The notes: generated by a model not told the origin, from the sequence alone. A stretch of DNA of 64,000 nt from Isochrysis galbana (GCA_018136815.1 CM030932.1:2564234-2628233); one strand, 5' to 3'; numbered from the stretch's first letter, positions 11,501 through 22,290 are shown. Translations and numbers: made by a program.

Positions 11501-13372
11501 AACATCAGTAGCTATGGGTAGGTTGAGACAAGAACGCATCCCCAATGCTGTGCGTTGTAAGCGCGACATCAGCGCGTTCGGATTGTATCCTCGCGCCCGG
11601 CACTCTTCTGCGAGAGCGGCCGCGCACTCCGCATCAAATGGTTCAGGCCCGGCGAACTTGTTCCTCGAGCGTCGTCGCCGCCGCCGAGACACCGCACCTC
11701 CCCCTCCCGAGTCGCCGTGTACACCCCGTCCAGCATTCGAGCTACTGTTCATACCAGTTGGCTTTTCTTCGTCCACGTTCCTCGGAGCCTCCGGCTGACA
11801 CCTCTCAAGCTTAGCTGCGCAGCCCTCTGTCGAATCGGCCGAAGGCGCTTGTTTGTGCGTAGAGATTGGATGAGCAACAGAGCCAATGGATGCAGCATTC
11901 TCTGGGCTCGTCAGACTGGGCGATGCCGCAGTCCGCAATGGCGTTTCCATCGACACCTCTACTATTGGATCGTACACTAGGTTCGAAGTGCCCTGCGACA
12001 GGGGTGCACCTGCAGAGACTGAGGTTGACGCAGCATCTGTCGATTTTGCAGCCCCAGCAGACTCGCCCGGCACTGTGCCGTCCTGCGCCGACTCAGTAGC
12101 CGTTTGTTTGCCAGAGTCTACGTCCTCTTCATCTGAGGATTCCTCGCTGCTCGAAATGGCCATTTCAGAGGCTGGGAACAGCCCCTCTTGCTTGAGCATT
12201 TCTACCCACTGTGCGACTTCGGGTGCCATCTCTGTCGCCTCCGCACCATCTTCGTGATCGTCGTCTCGCTGCGGCCCTTTGAACACGTCAGGGGGCAGGT
12301 CCATCAGCTCCGAGAGCGCGACGGGCAGCTGCTTCCTCCAATCAAAGTCGCGGATTAGCTCCTCGTGCAGATGCTTGGGCGGCTCCCATGTGGATTGGTC
12401 GTGCGGAAGCTCCTGCCACTTCACCAGGAGCCATCGGCGCCGGCCCTGACGCATCTCACGCAGGAGCTTCTCCACCTGGTGATCGCCCTCGCCCTCGGAC
12501 TCCTCGGACTCCTCGGACTCCTCGAGCTCCCCATCCTCCGCGCCTGCTAGCAGTTTATTCCCATCTTCCTTTGCAAGCGCCTTGGGCCAGGTGCGCGGAC
12601 CGGCTGCCGAGCTGCTCGCATCCGATGGAGCCTGGCTCTGCGCGCGCGACTTGCGAATGGGCGGCATGCCAGAAATGTCTCCGGACTCCAGCTTCGCCGC
12701 CGCCGTGTCGGACCAGGCCCGCATCTTTGCTTCAATGTTATTCAGTGCCTTTTGGCCCATGTCGCCTTGCAGCCACTTGGTCAGCTGGACTGGCTTGATT
12801 GAAATGGCTGAACACAGGTCAGATTGAGTGTGTCGCGCCAGCCAGACCTCACGAAACTTTTTCAAGAGCTCCTCGTCGCGCCCCGGCGCGCCTGCAGATC
12901 CCGATTCGTCCGCGTCGGACCCGGTGGACTTGCGAGGCTGGGATGCTGTCAGGCTGCGCCTCGACGAGGCTTCCCTAATAGGTGACGACTTCTGCGCTTT
13001 GGAGCGTTTCTTTGCCTGCGCCTCGCGCCACTTCTCGATCAGATCGGGCGAGACATTTTCCTCGGGCTCCCACGTGTTTTCCGACGACGGGTAGCCCTCC
13101 CACTTAATGCGGAAGTGCGTCTTGCCCTTGATCTTTGTTTCATTCACAATAGCCTCCACAATGAAGATGCTACTCTCGTCCTCGTCTTCCTCCTCCCCCC
13201 CCTCCTCCTCCGCGTCGGAGGGCGCGGCCGGCTGTTCCGACTCGCTGAGCAGGTCGTTGGCGGTGTGCTGCGGCGAGGCGGGCTGACAGAGGGGCTCCAC
13301 CGCAGGCTCTGGCGGCGGAGGAACGCCCGCTTCGAGAGGTTGAGGGGACGCGAGCAGCGTTGGGTCTGGCAT
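8507..13372 (-). CDS. Double-chromodomain and SANT/Myb chromatin protein (1621 aa)
   Basis: This is a single long open frame, predicted to be a nuclear chromatin-binding protein. Seen in order: an acidic lead; a clear chromodomain at about residues 69-118 (IFIVEAIVNE...HFRIKWEGY....NTWEPEENV); a compact helix-turn-helix-like segment at about 171-220 (VWLARHTQSDLC...LTKWLQGDM); a second, weaker chromo-like unit at about 297-345 (WLLVKWQEL..DQSTWEP); long acidic and Ser-rich linkers; a basic stretch (KKRPRKSG); and a C-terminal SANT/Myb repeat at about 1536-1580 (RWTSEEDQRIL...VPWPKVAKLIGRT..AVRTHW). It has no helicase domain, so it is not a CHD remodeller. Chromodomains of this form usually read methylated histone tails, while SANT can bind DNA or histones. 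Which applies here is inference. The start is the first ATG of the frame, just before a purine-rich spacer. Confidence 0.8.
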   Translation of the reverse strand: MPDPTLLASPQPLEAGVPPPPEPAVEPLCQPASPQHTANDLLSESEQPAAPSDAEEEGGEEEDEDESSIFIVEAIVNETKIKGKTHFRIKWEGYPSSENTWEPEENVSPDLIEKWREAQAKKRSKAQKSSPIREASSRRSLTASQPRKSTGSDADESGSAGAPGRDEELLKKFREVWLARHTQSDLCSAISIKPVQLTKWLQGDMGQKALNNIEAKMRAWSDTAAAKLESGDISGMPPIRKSRAQSQAPSDASSSAAGPRTWPKALAKEDGNKLLAGAEDGELEESEESEESEGEGDHQVEKLLREMRQGRRRWLLVKWQELPHDQSTWEPPKHLHEELIRDFDWRKQLPVALSELMDLPPDVFKGPQRDDDHEDGAEATEMAPEVAQWVEMLKQEGLFPASEMAISSSEESSDEEDVDSGKQTATESAQDGTVPGESAGAAKSTDAASTSVSAGAPLSQGTSNLVYDPIVEVSMETPLRTAASPSLTSPENAASIGSVAHPISTHKQAPSADSTEGCAAKLERCQPEAPRNVDEEKPTGMNSSSNAGRGVHGDSGGGGAVSRRRRRRSRNKFAGPEPFDAECAAALAEECRARGYNPNALMSRLQRTALGMRSCLNLPIATDVQLVTCRASRSATAGKMDTDAPGLPAVVIASSREDRVVRIAVPMAWELATAASEADGCALQPAEAKPDEASAAGSIAHLSYERPLAEFVAIHLEMERKEKFAEEYDSEADAPPLPSSVAPNTEDSKKALAHAIQSDESPAKHAEASGSGLSMDDAALRSRAFAGVVGSSTAPSHPWASALAATLRRFDQAVDFKRLRGVDLAIGASEVASALGRKQSPETSSACSSERCDCPPEVRMALVFSLADRNHICDHPVIVELLDQMVNESQRDLPTGKLGVSGTPSALSLANVPVNVGAPNMSTALNAVSPPELLWPNRWGRSARARVSYSKLSESDSQDSDDSSAAEISTNATGLFIPFGSVVGASGASVRVTVATSAGLAASLPVWGVRPRTDAEWAVRALRVSEAVVLREGERALVQAKLEDADGRGMPSRERLKGAVLFAPPPPAIEAAAHKAVVLQRDGALDRAQMGQVPPLMMPKREVTRWFERIAEHSKAVVSRAARKEQAKLKAALEKGDKVDSSVILAPGTRRRAAQQALKAAEDAAADPELAALLEELSEDDSEYEGGSSKAGSAFEASDDDSSDAGYSAGEDEDDGAPLSGASDTDEEGEGGNGSRRRRRSRKAAQASLDAIRVEAEARAVRAASGIAGGADDSDEDDEDYQAPACTQRSRSAENSDDELSSNSDVSASCDSQSRRGMKRPTRRESNVAREKNNDPAFDTFLDHMSSDDESYQGADSDANESDGNGEGSESDGGNTPGQAESVSTQPSQKRRRGRPHGTRRKQRAAANAAGAMPKLAGVPAEVTNALRSALGRDWRFVSPEQVQTVCGAAASAVDARRVHRKIVKAGWVLKVLPHVAQDPPASLIVAAPLPEVVAPSDSEGDATKVKKRPRKSGESSGAAQLDQRRQRNRNTTPSKRWTSEEDQRILALHAEGVPWPKVAKLIGRTVHAVRTHWSIALNPSRRTRGDKSTMANPAKGAPEENPALNNLNGTSPIVNETARP

Positions 13373-13379
13373 TTAAGGA

Positions 13380-15440
13380 ACAGGGGCTTGGAAAGGAATT
13401 GGGATGGAGTGTGGGGGGGGCTGGAGCTGAGAAACTTTGCTGAGGTTGGGGGGGGAGGAAGGGGGGGGGGGAAGGAAGGGGGGGGGAGAAAGGGGGGGGG
13501 GGGGGGGGGTTCTGGTGGCGACGGAGCGCGCGCAGAGGGCGCCGGGAGGAGGGGGGAGAGGGGAGCGAGAGGAGAGAGATGAGAGAGAGAGGAGAGAGAG
13601 AAATGGAGGGAGGAAGAGGGCGCGAGTGGGGGGAAATGGACTACAAGGAAATGAATCATAGAAAAGAGAGAGAATACAGCTAGAGAATAATAAGAGGGGG
13701 AGAGGGAGAGAGAGGGGAGAGAAGAGGAGAGGGGGGAACGATCAGATGAATTGGATGGACTCAGTATAAGGGTACTTTGGTGCGCAAGCTTTACAGGAAA
13801 GAGAGAGCTGGGGAGAGAGTGGCCGATGGTGAGCAGAAGAGTTTGTATGGAGGAGTCGTAGGAGAAGTGCGAGAGAAAATTGAGGGATAGTGGAGGAAGT
13901 GAGCAGAGGGATGTGAGAGAGTTCTCGGAGAGAAAGAGAGGAAGTGAAAGAGAGAGTGTCTGCATACATGCCCATCCAAAAGGTGAAAAAGGAACGAATA
14001 CTCGTATGAGAGGAAAAGAGAAGGAAGTGAAAAGACGGGGGAAAGAAGAAGAGGATGGCAAGAGAGAGGAGAGCGGGGAGAGGGTGGTGGCGGGATGACA
14101 CCGCGGGGCAGATTTTCGCGCGCAAACAAACGCGAGGGGGGCTCCCCCTGGTATCGAGTCTCGACAGCAAACAGTGAAGGAGCGCGGTCGAGAGCTCGAG
14201 GGCGAGCAACAACAATGGAACAATGGGAGAGGAAAGAAGAAAGAGGAAAGAGGAAGGGGTTGACGTGGGTGTTGGGCTTTGGTAGGGCGTGCCTCGCCCG
14301 AAATAGGGGGTAGCCCGATACCTTCAGTCTTCAAAGCGTTTTTTTATCACAAGGTGTCTTACACCATGTATGTCCAATGTGTCATTTGTCATTTGTGGTT
14401 TGTGGTTCTACACCGGTAGGTTTGTGGGGATATACATGGGGATGGGGATATACTTCTTCTTCTTGTGGTTCTACACCATGTATGTCCAAAAAGTCCGGCT
14501 ACGCGGCTCTTCAAGAAGAGAAGTGGCGGGGGGGGGGGGGGGGGGGGGGGGGGGGAGAGGGGGCGGGGGATCACAAACGGCGCCATGTGATGAATGTGCG
14601 GATGGCGCTGGCGGGGTGGCTCTCTTCCTCCTCTCTCCTCTCCCTGGATGGAGCCGCGCCTGGAGCACTACTTTCTACTTTCCTTCTCTCATAGAACCGG
14701 AATCGCATGTCGATTCTTTGGCTCTCGAGGGGTGGGTGCGGGATGATCGTCGATCGATCTCGATCTCTTTCTTTCTCTCCTCGGTGCTCCCTCTCTTCTT
14801 CTACAAACTCTTTCTTCACACATTCTTTTCCCCATGCTCTCGTCTCCGAGAGAGATGGACCAAAATTCACGGAATTCTCCGCTACTCCTACTTTAGATCT
14901 TCCCTATCTGCGAGCCAGCATTGCAACTTTTTACTCCTCTCCTTCAATTAACCTGCCCTCAACCTTTTCCCTACAGTTTACTCGTCCTACTAAATAACAT
15001 CTTCTGCTATCTCTCTCTCTTCTCTTTCTTCTGTTCTCGCAGATTTCTTCCTTCTCTCCTCCCTCCTCGTCTCGCTCTCTTCTCACCTCCGCCGAGCGCT
15101 CGCTCTCCTTTTTTGCGAGCCTCGTCCGTCCACAACGCAGCCCACCCCTTCCTCTCCCTCCCTCGCCCCTCCCCCCCCACTTCTCCCCCTTCCCTGTGCT
15201 TCCGTCTCGAGCCACCGGCCGGAGGACTGGCACACAGCCTTTGTCTTCTCTCCTGCTCGCCCCTCGCTCGCCCCTCGCCTTCCTCAGCTGTGTACCCCCC
15301 CTCCCCCCCCTCCCCCCCTTTATCCTCCTCTCTCGTTGTCTCTCCTCCTACTTCCCTAAGCTCCCTGCCTCACCCTCCCATAGGCATCTATTCGTATTCC
15401 TTGCTCTCCACCTCCCCCGCAACTCCCTTCTTCCTGTATC
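13380..15440. other. Purine/pyrimidine-rich spacer
   Basis: About 13435-14090 is strongly GA-rich on the plus strand, 14525-14560 is a G run, and 14990-15430 is CT-rich, ending at the start of the gene at 15448. The 396-aa minus-strand ORF at 13144-14334 is Ser/Leu/Pro low complexity and is not accepted. ACACCATGTATGTCCA occurs twice (about 14361 and 14473). Confidence 0.5.
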
Positions 15441-15447
15441 TCTTTCG

Positions 15448-15834
15448 ATGGACCAGGTGAAGCAGTTGGTCGTGGCCACGCTCGACGTCACGTATACTGC
15501 CACCGCGCTCGCTGTCGAGAGTCTCGGCTCACCCTCCAGAGAAAAGCCGACGCCGCTCACGAGGAATACCACCTTCGATCTGAGTCTCGCCGAGGACGGT
15601 CATTGGGACGCCAATGCCTCTGACTCGCATTTCGCTCACACAGGCTCACGCAGGCACAAGTTCGAGCAAGCTGTTGCCACCCTCAAGGAACGAGCGACAG
15701 ACGTCTCTGCTATCGGCGAGGAGGGCATCAGCGAGTTCTTCTCACCTACGCCGCCGCTTCTGCCTGTTAGCGCAAAGGTTCGTCGAAGCGACTCCCTCCA
15801 CAATATGGAAGTGCCGCAGGTCAGAGTGGTGTGA
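15448..15834 (+). CDS. Hypothetical protein (128 aa)
   Basis: I do not recognise the family. The ATG at 15448 follows a CT-rich leader and opens MDQVKQLVVATLDVTYTATA. The middle is mixed-composition and hydrophilic. The C-terminal part has a KFEQAVATLKERATDVSAI helix and SAKVRRSDSLHNMEV. Composition is protein-like and quite unlike the Ser/Pro low-complexity frames upstream. The codon before the end (CAG followed by GTCAGA) could be a splice donor, with a possible acceptor GCGCAG at about 15898. If so, the true C-terminus differs by a few residues. Confidence 0.5.
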   Translation: MDQVKQLVVATLDVTYTATALAVESLGSPSREKPTPLTRNTTFDLSLAEDGHWDANASDSHFAHTGSRRHKFEQAVATLKERATDVSAIGEEGISEFFSPTPPLLPVSAKVRRSDSLHNMEVPQVRVV

Positions 15835-15839
15835 AGAGG

Positions 15840-16468
15840 GGTCGGGGGCGCGGACGTCTTGCTGAGGCCCTTACCGCTCGGCAAGCGTGGGCGCAGATCG
15901 CTGGCGACCGTTAGCGAGCACCTTCACTTGGCCCCTTTGGTCATTCTGTAGAGAGCTTATGGTACGCCTCGGGAGGCAGGGCTCAAGATTTTAGCCGCGG
16001 AAGCAAACCGCGATTTGAGCCACTGGAGCAAACGGTGGGGGCAGGGACAGTATTGCAGCTGGTACACAAATGGTCTGTCTGGGCTCGGAAGCGAATGTTT
16101 GGTGGACCACCAGCCATGACCTCACAATTCGCCATCTGATTGCTCTCTGCTCAGTCGCTGGTCACAATACTTCGATCACGGATGAACGAAGCATCTTACA
16201 TTGACTACATGATATGTCGGCGTTTGATGTAGCCGGTGCGGTGTTCAGAGTGCGTGCTACGCAGTGTTGTAAGGAAGCGCGAGCGGAAGCTCAAGACAGT
16301 AGGAGTGTGATTGGGCAGACTGGGTGGTGAAGTGGACATGGCTGTTTGTATAAGGGAAAACATGTGCAGCTCTGCCCTTCATCCCCAGCCGCGCTGCACA
16401 TGTCGAAAGGGCTTGCGCCGTTCGTGTTCGGTGCCACTTGGTAGTTGGTATTGGTAGGCCTCTTCCTC
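15840..16468. other. Intergenic, nothing recognised
   Basis: No gene or repeat with support. The stretch ends at an assembly gap. Confidence 0.4.
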
Positions 16469-16568
16469 NNNNNNNNNNNNNNNNNNNNNNNNNNNNNNNN
16501 NNNNNNNNNNNNNNNNNNNNNNNNNNNNNNNNNNNNNNNNNNNNNNNNNNNNNNNNNNNNNNNNNNNN
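16469..16568. other. Assembly gap (100 N)
   Basis: One hundred undetermined bases, a conventional scaffold gap length, so true distance is unknown. Confidence 0.99.
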
Positions 16569-16994
16569 CGTCGGCCGCTGCGCGCGCAACGAACTCGAAC
16601 CTCGAACCTCCTACTCCTACCTCTATAATTCAAGAGATCGTTGCAATGTTGCAATGATGAACACAAACAAACAATCATGACTAAATTAACGGCCGGCATG
16701 GCCTTAGGTCTTAGGTAAGACTTACTTAGGTATGGCCCTAGCCATCACTATCACTAGAGCAAGGGCGGGCGCTGCTGCAGCTCGCTTTCGGCCGTGCGCA
16801 TCGACTTCCCCCGGGGGCGGATCCCATAACACTTTCTCAACACTCTCCCAACAACCAACAACCAACAACCCATTTTCGAATAAACCAACGAGAACGAGCG
16901 GAACTCATGCAGAGATCCCGATCGCACGAAGCACCTGCGACTGCGAAGCACGCTGACCATCCTTCGGTAGCTTGTTACGCAACATCTGCTCGCT

Positions 16995-17326
16995 CCCCAT
17001 CTGGATGGATCGTCGAAAACGGGCATACACCGCGCCCGGTCGCCCGGTCTCGATTTGAAGTTGAGCTCTTTAAGCCCTGTCCGACTTTAGCGTTAGCGTC
17101 TTTCGTCAATATTCAATATTTGATATTTGGTATTTGGTAACGTTTTGTTGTGGGGGCCCAAGGGGAGGTCTGGGTCCCAATGGGGCTCGGATATGTGCTA
17201 GTTGGGTGTGTTGGGAACTTTCTACCGAAAAAATTCCTGCTGAAATTTCCTCTCAACCGTGAGATGGTCATGATCATTTTTCACCCATAATACCTAAAAA
17301 AAACCGGTTTCTGTTTGACCGCCCTA
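16995..17326 (+). repeat. Dispersed repeat family C, copy 1
   Basis: This stretch is colinear with 41105-41414. Shared blocks are TGGATGGATCGTCGAAAACG, CACCGCGCCCGGT, GATATGTGCT.GTTGGGTGT, ACTGAAAAAATTC or its equivalent, GAGATGGTC and the terminus TGTTTGACCGCCCTA. The 5' limit is set by where the two copies diverge. Short pieces of the same terminus occur at 3181-3196, 36196-36250 and, reversed, from 47801. No coding content is seen and the class is undetermined. Confidence 0.75.
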
Positions 17327-17589
17327 ACCGTGGCGGCCGCAGGCCTAGAGGGCCTCCGAGGGAGATGAAGGAGAGGCCAGGCCCCAGGCCGAGACCCAGC
17401 CTCTTTTGCCCCCTGAGCTGGCCTCCGCCCGGGCGCTCGGCTCTACATACTCAATCTTCTGGTAAGTTGTAAGTTCTAAGAGGAACTGTGGAATATTGGA
17501 TACATCCTTGGATATTGGGAGGTTCCTGGCTATTCTTAAACCAAAGCCGAGCACCCACCTGCCCCCTCCCCCCGCGCGCCCGCCGCTCC

Positions 17590-18012
17590 CTCCCAGCTGG
17601 GGGGGGGGGGGGGGGGGGAAGGCGAAAGACGATGGAAAGATTGAGAGAGAGAGAGGGAAAGAACGGGGGGGGGTGGGGGGGCGTTCTGGTGAGAGTGGGG
17701 GGGGGGGCGGCTAATGAATGTGGAGAGGCTGAAGCGCTGAGAGGGCGCGACTCTCTCTCTCTCCGTGGATGGCCGAGAGAGAGCCAGCCCCTCGGGAGGG
17801 AGGGGAGGTCTCGTGGGAGAGAGAGGACGGGAAGACAGGGGCTCGCCCCCCTGAGTCTTGAGACTGTTGGCAGAAGAGAAGGGAAGAACAGGACGGTCGA
17901 GAGAGGAGACACGCAGGGAGGAGAGGGAGAGAGAGAGGGAGAGAGAGGGAGGGAGAGGAGAGAGAGGGAGAGGCGGTGATAGAGTAGAGAGAGTAGAGAG
18001 AGTAGAGAGAGG

Positions 18013-18052
<40 letters not shown>

Positions 18053-18330
18053 AGGAGAGGGAGAGAGAGAGAGAAAGGGAGAGGGAGAGAGAGGGGGGGG
18101 AGGGAGAGAGAGAGAGAGAGCAGGAGAGTGCGGAGAGAGAGTGCGAGCGGGCTATTGGCACCGATGAGAAGAGACCAGAGACACATCCTTGAAATATTTA
18201 AACGCATGAGGTTCGGGCGATGATGAGTAGGGAAGATGTCGAGAGAAGAGGAGGATAGCGAGAAAAAAGATGGAGAGGGAAGACGAACTACTGGAAGGAG
18301 AAGAGAGAAGACTCTCCCTCTCCTCTCTCC

Positions 18331-18399
<69 letters not shown>

Positions 18400-18400
18400 T
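17590..18400. repeat. GA- and CT-rich simple repeats upstream of AIP1
   Basis: About 17880-18130 is almost pure GA-rich microsatellite-like DNA, 18331-18397 is (CT)n, and a G run lies at about 17600-17618. Several long minus-strand ORFs (Ser/Leu/Pro repeats) arise only from this composition. Confidence 0.8.
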
Positions 18401-18532
18401 CCGCGCCCACCCCAAACTGTAGTATCTTCCACCTACAAGAACGAGGTATAAGACATGACAGAGCCGACAGACAAAGAAGAGAAAGAAGAGAATGAGGTGA
18501 GAGGAGAGAGAGGAGAGTGAAGGCGAGAGGCG

Positions 18533-21500
18533 ATGAAGCCGGCGACAGTGCTGCCCTGCTTCCCGAACACGACGCGCGGCTTGCCGACGCCTCTCAAGAC
18601 GGACCCGAAGCGCAACCTGGTCCTCTATGCGCTCGACCGCACGGTGCGTCACCTGCCGCGCCCCTCGTCCACGCTTGCTTCTATTGCTCCCTCTCGCCCT
18701 CTCCCTCGCTACTTCCCCACCTTGCCCCATTCCCCCTCTCTCCTCTGCCCACTCCTTTCCTCATCCCTTCTAACCTCCCCTTCTCGTCTCCCTCCACTCT
18801 TCTCCCTGCTTCCCATACCTCTTGCCTCCGCAAATCCCTAGCCCCACGCCTCTCGTCCTTTTCTGCCATCTTCGCTCTCCTCGCTCCTTATATATTCTCT
18901 CGCTCCTGCTCTACCCCCTCCTTCCCTGATCCACTCTCACCCGCATGCCCTCTGGTAAACCTCCTCGCATCTTCTCCACTTCTCCCTTCTCATGTTGCCT
19001 TCTTGAGCACTGCCGACCGCCGCTCTGCCTCCAAGAGAACCCTGTGAGTCCCCCCTCCAAAGTGATTGCCCCGCGTCCGTCCTCCTCGTTGCAGGTGGTG
19101 ATCCGAGAGATTATGCCATCTTCTGGGCGGCCAATTCACACACAGCTTTATACCCAGGCGAGGTTTTGGGTGCTGTGGCAGTGGGCGTTGCGCTTGAAGT
19201 TCGCGCATGTCTCTCCTTCGTAGCGCCGTGTGCTTGATTCGCAAACTCACCACCTCACTCGCCTTCCCCTCAGCACGGCTATCCGGTGACCGCTGTGGCC
19301 ATGTCGCCCTCGGGTGCGTACGTAGCCTCGGGCGACACGTCGGGCACGATCCGCATTTGGGCCTGTGACAATCCGGATCAGATCCTTAAGCTGGAGACCC
19401 CGATGCTTGGTGGCAAGGTCCTTGACATTGCGTGGTCGGGTGACGGGCAGCGTGTCGTGGCGGTAGGCGAGGGTCGTGAAACCTTCGCCAAGGTGATCAT
19501 GTGGGACAGCGGCAACACGGTGGGAGACATGCCAGGTCACTCGAAGAAAATCAATTCAGTCGCCTTCAAGCCCTCACGCCCCTTCCGCATCGTTACCGGC
19601 GGCGAGGACAACAAGGTGAACCTCTACGCTGGACCGCCATTCAAGTTCAGCGGCAGCATGAAGTGCCACGAGCGCTTCGTCAACTGCGTCCGATATTCCC
19701 CTGATGGCTCTCGGGTTGCCTCGGCAGGTGAGTGCTGCGTGTGTGCGTGTATCCATGGCCGGCACTGCTCGAGTAGCACTCGTTGCCGCCCTTGGCCCCT
19801 CGCTTTGTAGAGGCCGAGCCCTGGCCTGGTGTCAATGTGGCACCCTAGGTCTAGGGTGAAGAAGTGGTCTTGCACGTGGCCACTGGCGCGCCTACGTCAA
19901 CCCACTGGTCTCATTTCTTAACCCCCACCCCCAGCTCACCCACTTCGGCGTAGGCTCTGATATGGTGGTCGCCGTTTACGACGGCGCCGAGGGTGGAGTC
20001 ACCATGGAGAAGAAGGTACATGCCGGCTCAGTGTACTCGGTCGAGTGGTCGGCTGATGGCACCAAGATTGCAACATCATGTGCTGACAAAACAGTGAAGG
20101 TGTGTCAAAAGCACGATTTGGCCCATTGGACCTGCCGAGCCTGTAATGTCTGCTTCCGGTGCAACGGTGTCGTGGACCCCACAAGTTGGCCGGCGGTCCT
20201 CACTCGTGGGGCTATTCGTCGAGTTGCGCACTAATTATTGGAGAAGTCCGTCGCCTTACATATTCCGCTTGATTCCCCTCTCTCCCCTCACTTTTTGTGT
20301 CCGGCCTAGGTCTTTGATGCGGCAACCCTAAATGAAATCGCCTCGGCCACTTTTGGAAAGACTGTGAACGACATGCAGGTCAGCCATTACGACATGGCAG
20401 CATAGCCCCCCTCTCTGCGTTTCACAACCTCGTCGCCTTCGTTGGAGCTGCCTTCCCATTTTGTAGATGGATGAGCAATGAAGTCTCATGTATGCCACAC
20501 GGTCCTCCGTCACGTCCAGGTTGGTGCCATTTGGGCAGCCGCTGGCATCTTCTCCTACTCTCTGGGCGGCACATTTTCCTTGGTCGATCCCACCACAGGC
20601 AACATTATCGGAACTCAGGTGAGATCGCATAAGAGGCAACTTCCTTAGTCATTGCATGGAACACTTCCATCAAGGGAAATCCCGCCAGCCCCTTCTGCCC
20701 GGGAGACCCGTTGTGCCACTTGGTACGGCTCGCCTTGTCTCTGCTCGATGTTATGGCTCATGGCTCACTTCCTTCCCATCCAGCCGTGCGCCCTGCAAAC
20801 ATCGCTCCCAGCTCTATGCCCTGCAAACAACGCTCCAAGAGCCTCAAGCCGCCGAGTCCATTTCCATCCTCTTCATCCTTGTTGTCCACAGGTCGGGCAC
20901 AACCGCAACATCGCCACGCTTGCATGGGCCGACAACGCAAGCCGACTGCTCTCTGGCTCCTTTGCTGACCTTGGCGATGGCGCTAGTCTGACGGGCGTGA
21001 TGCGATGTTGGGATCTGACCACGGGCACGGCAGAGCCCTTCGGCGGAGCTGCACATGGCAACCGTGTTGTAAAAATCGGAGTGCTCACGGATGGTACCGT
21101 CATCTCAGCTGGCCTAGACAACTCTTTGTTGGTCTCGTCGCTCTCGCCGCCCACTCACGGTACGAAGATCGCTCTTCCCAGCTGCCCAAAAGATATGGAC
21201 ACTGGCTCGGCCTTGATCGTCGTTGTCACGACGGAAGATAAGCTTGTGTTCGCAAGCAAGGACAAGGTCACCTCGGAGGTTAAGCTGGGATTCGAACCAA
21301 CTTGCGTCGCTGTGGCACCATCGGACGCCATGCTCGCGGTTGGCTGTTCGGACAACACGGTGCGGATGCTCGATGGCAAGGGGTCGGCGGTCGCTACCCT
21401 CACACAGCACAAGGGGCCGATCTCTTGCGTTGCCTTCTCGTCGGATTCAGCACGCGTGGCCTCGGGCTGCGCCAACAAGGAGATCGTCGTTTGGGACGCC

Positions 21501-21755
21501 CTCAGCGGCTCTCCTCTCATAACGGGTCTCTCAGGGTTCCACACGACACGCGTCTCGTGCCTTCGTTTCTCACCCGCAGGCATCCTTGCGTCTGGCGGCA
21601 TTGACGGCACAATCTTCGTCTGGGATGGCAAAACGGTCAAACACAAGATGATGCTCGCACATGCAGGTGGCGTCAATGCTCTCGCATTCATCAAAGGTGG
21701 GGAAACCCTTGCTTCAGCAGGCCTCGATGCTTGCATCAAGACATGGACGATCTAG
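18533..21755 (+). CDS. AIP1: Actin-interacting protein 1 (AIP1/WDR1), 7 exons
   Basis: AIP1 works with cofilin to disassemble and cap actin filaments in the cytoplasm. Exons read by eye: 18533-18643, 19095-19157, 19274-19727, 19954-20099, 20310-20378, 20520-20618 and 20892-21755. They join in frame to about 601 aa, the normal family length (human WDR1 is about 606). Conserved landmarks are DPKRNLVLYA, LYTQHGYPVTAVAMSPSGAY, VVAVGEGRE, IMWDSGNTVG, PFKFS....HERFVNCVRYSPDG and the final LASAGLDACIKTWTI. WD repeats cover nearly the whole protein, as expected for two seven-bladed propellers. Introns have GT-AG ends except the second (19158-19273), where the alignment requires the donor CAG|GCGAGG, a GC-AG intron. 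The start ATG at 18533 gives a short AIP1-like N-terminus (MKPATVLPCF). The family call is very secure; the exon limits are good but unverified. Confidence 0.92.
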
Positions 21756-21759
21756 CTTC

Positions 21760-22290
21760 CCGGGCGTCGCAGTAGGCAAAGTCAGTTGCTGCCAGGCACG
21801 GAGCACGGCGGTATACTTCTGCGAGTTGCTTCAGAGATTTATCTAGGCATTTGGCATGGGTTGCCACCCAATGGGTTCGCGGAATGGCGCCCTCTTGACC
21901 AACCGATTCCCCCCCAGGCGTGAAGGCCATCGCCTATCCTCAAGGCCTTTCGATGCAGCCTCATTGTGTTGCTGCAACCCCCTCCCCCTCCCTCCCCGCT
22001 GCACTCCTCGGATGCAAGCATCTCACGATCACAGAATACCGAGGCCGATCGAAAGCGGGGATCGAACTTGCCCTTGTTCATTGGCCCACCTCCCATGGCA
22101 TGCCCCTCAATCATTGGTAGAGGTAGCACACCGTCGCATTGCCATGGATGCGGCCGCGGGTTTCGCCTCTCAAAAGTACGTGGAGACGGGGCTTTCGGTG
22201 AGCTCATTCGTACTTCGTACTCATGCAATGCCTTGCTTCCGAGTATTCGCAACGTATGCTATGTTCATAGTTGACTTCACAACTAAGGTT
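21760..22290. other. Intergenic, nothing recognised
   Basis: No gene or repeat is supported between AIP1 and the repeat-rich stretch that starts near 22290. Confidence 0.4.

Noticed and set aside
13144-14334. 396-aa minus-strand ORF
   Set aside because: Ser/Leu/Pro repeats from a GA-rich tract; it overlaps the start of the chromodomain gene in another frame.
17451-18730. Long minus-strand ORFs of Ser/Leu/Pro or Arg/Glu repeats
   Set aside because: Products of the GA/CT simple repeats upstream of AIP1.
20652-20891. 5' extension of the last AIP1 exon as a separate 367-aa gene
   Set aside because: Family alignment and a clean CACAG acceptor put the exon start at 20892; the upstream part is intron.
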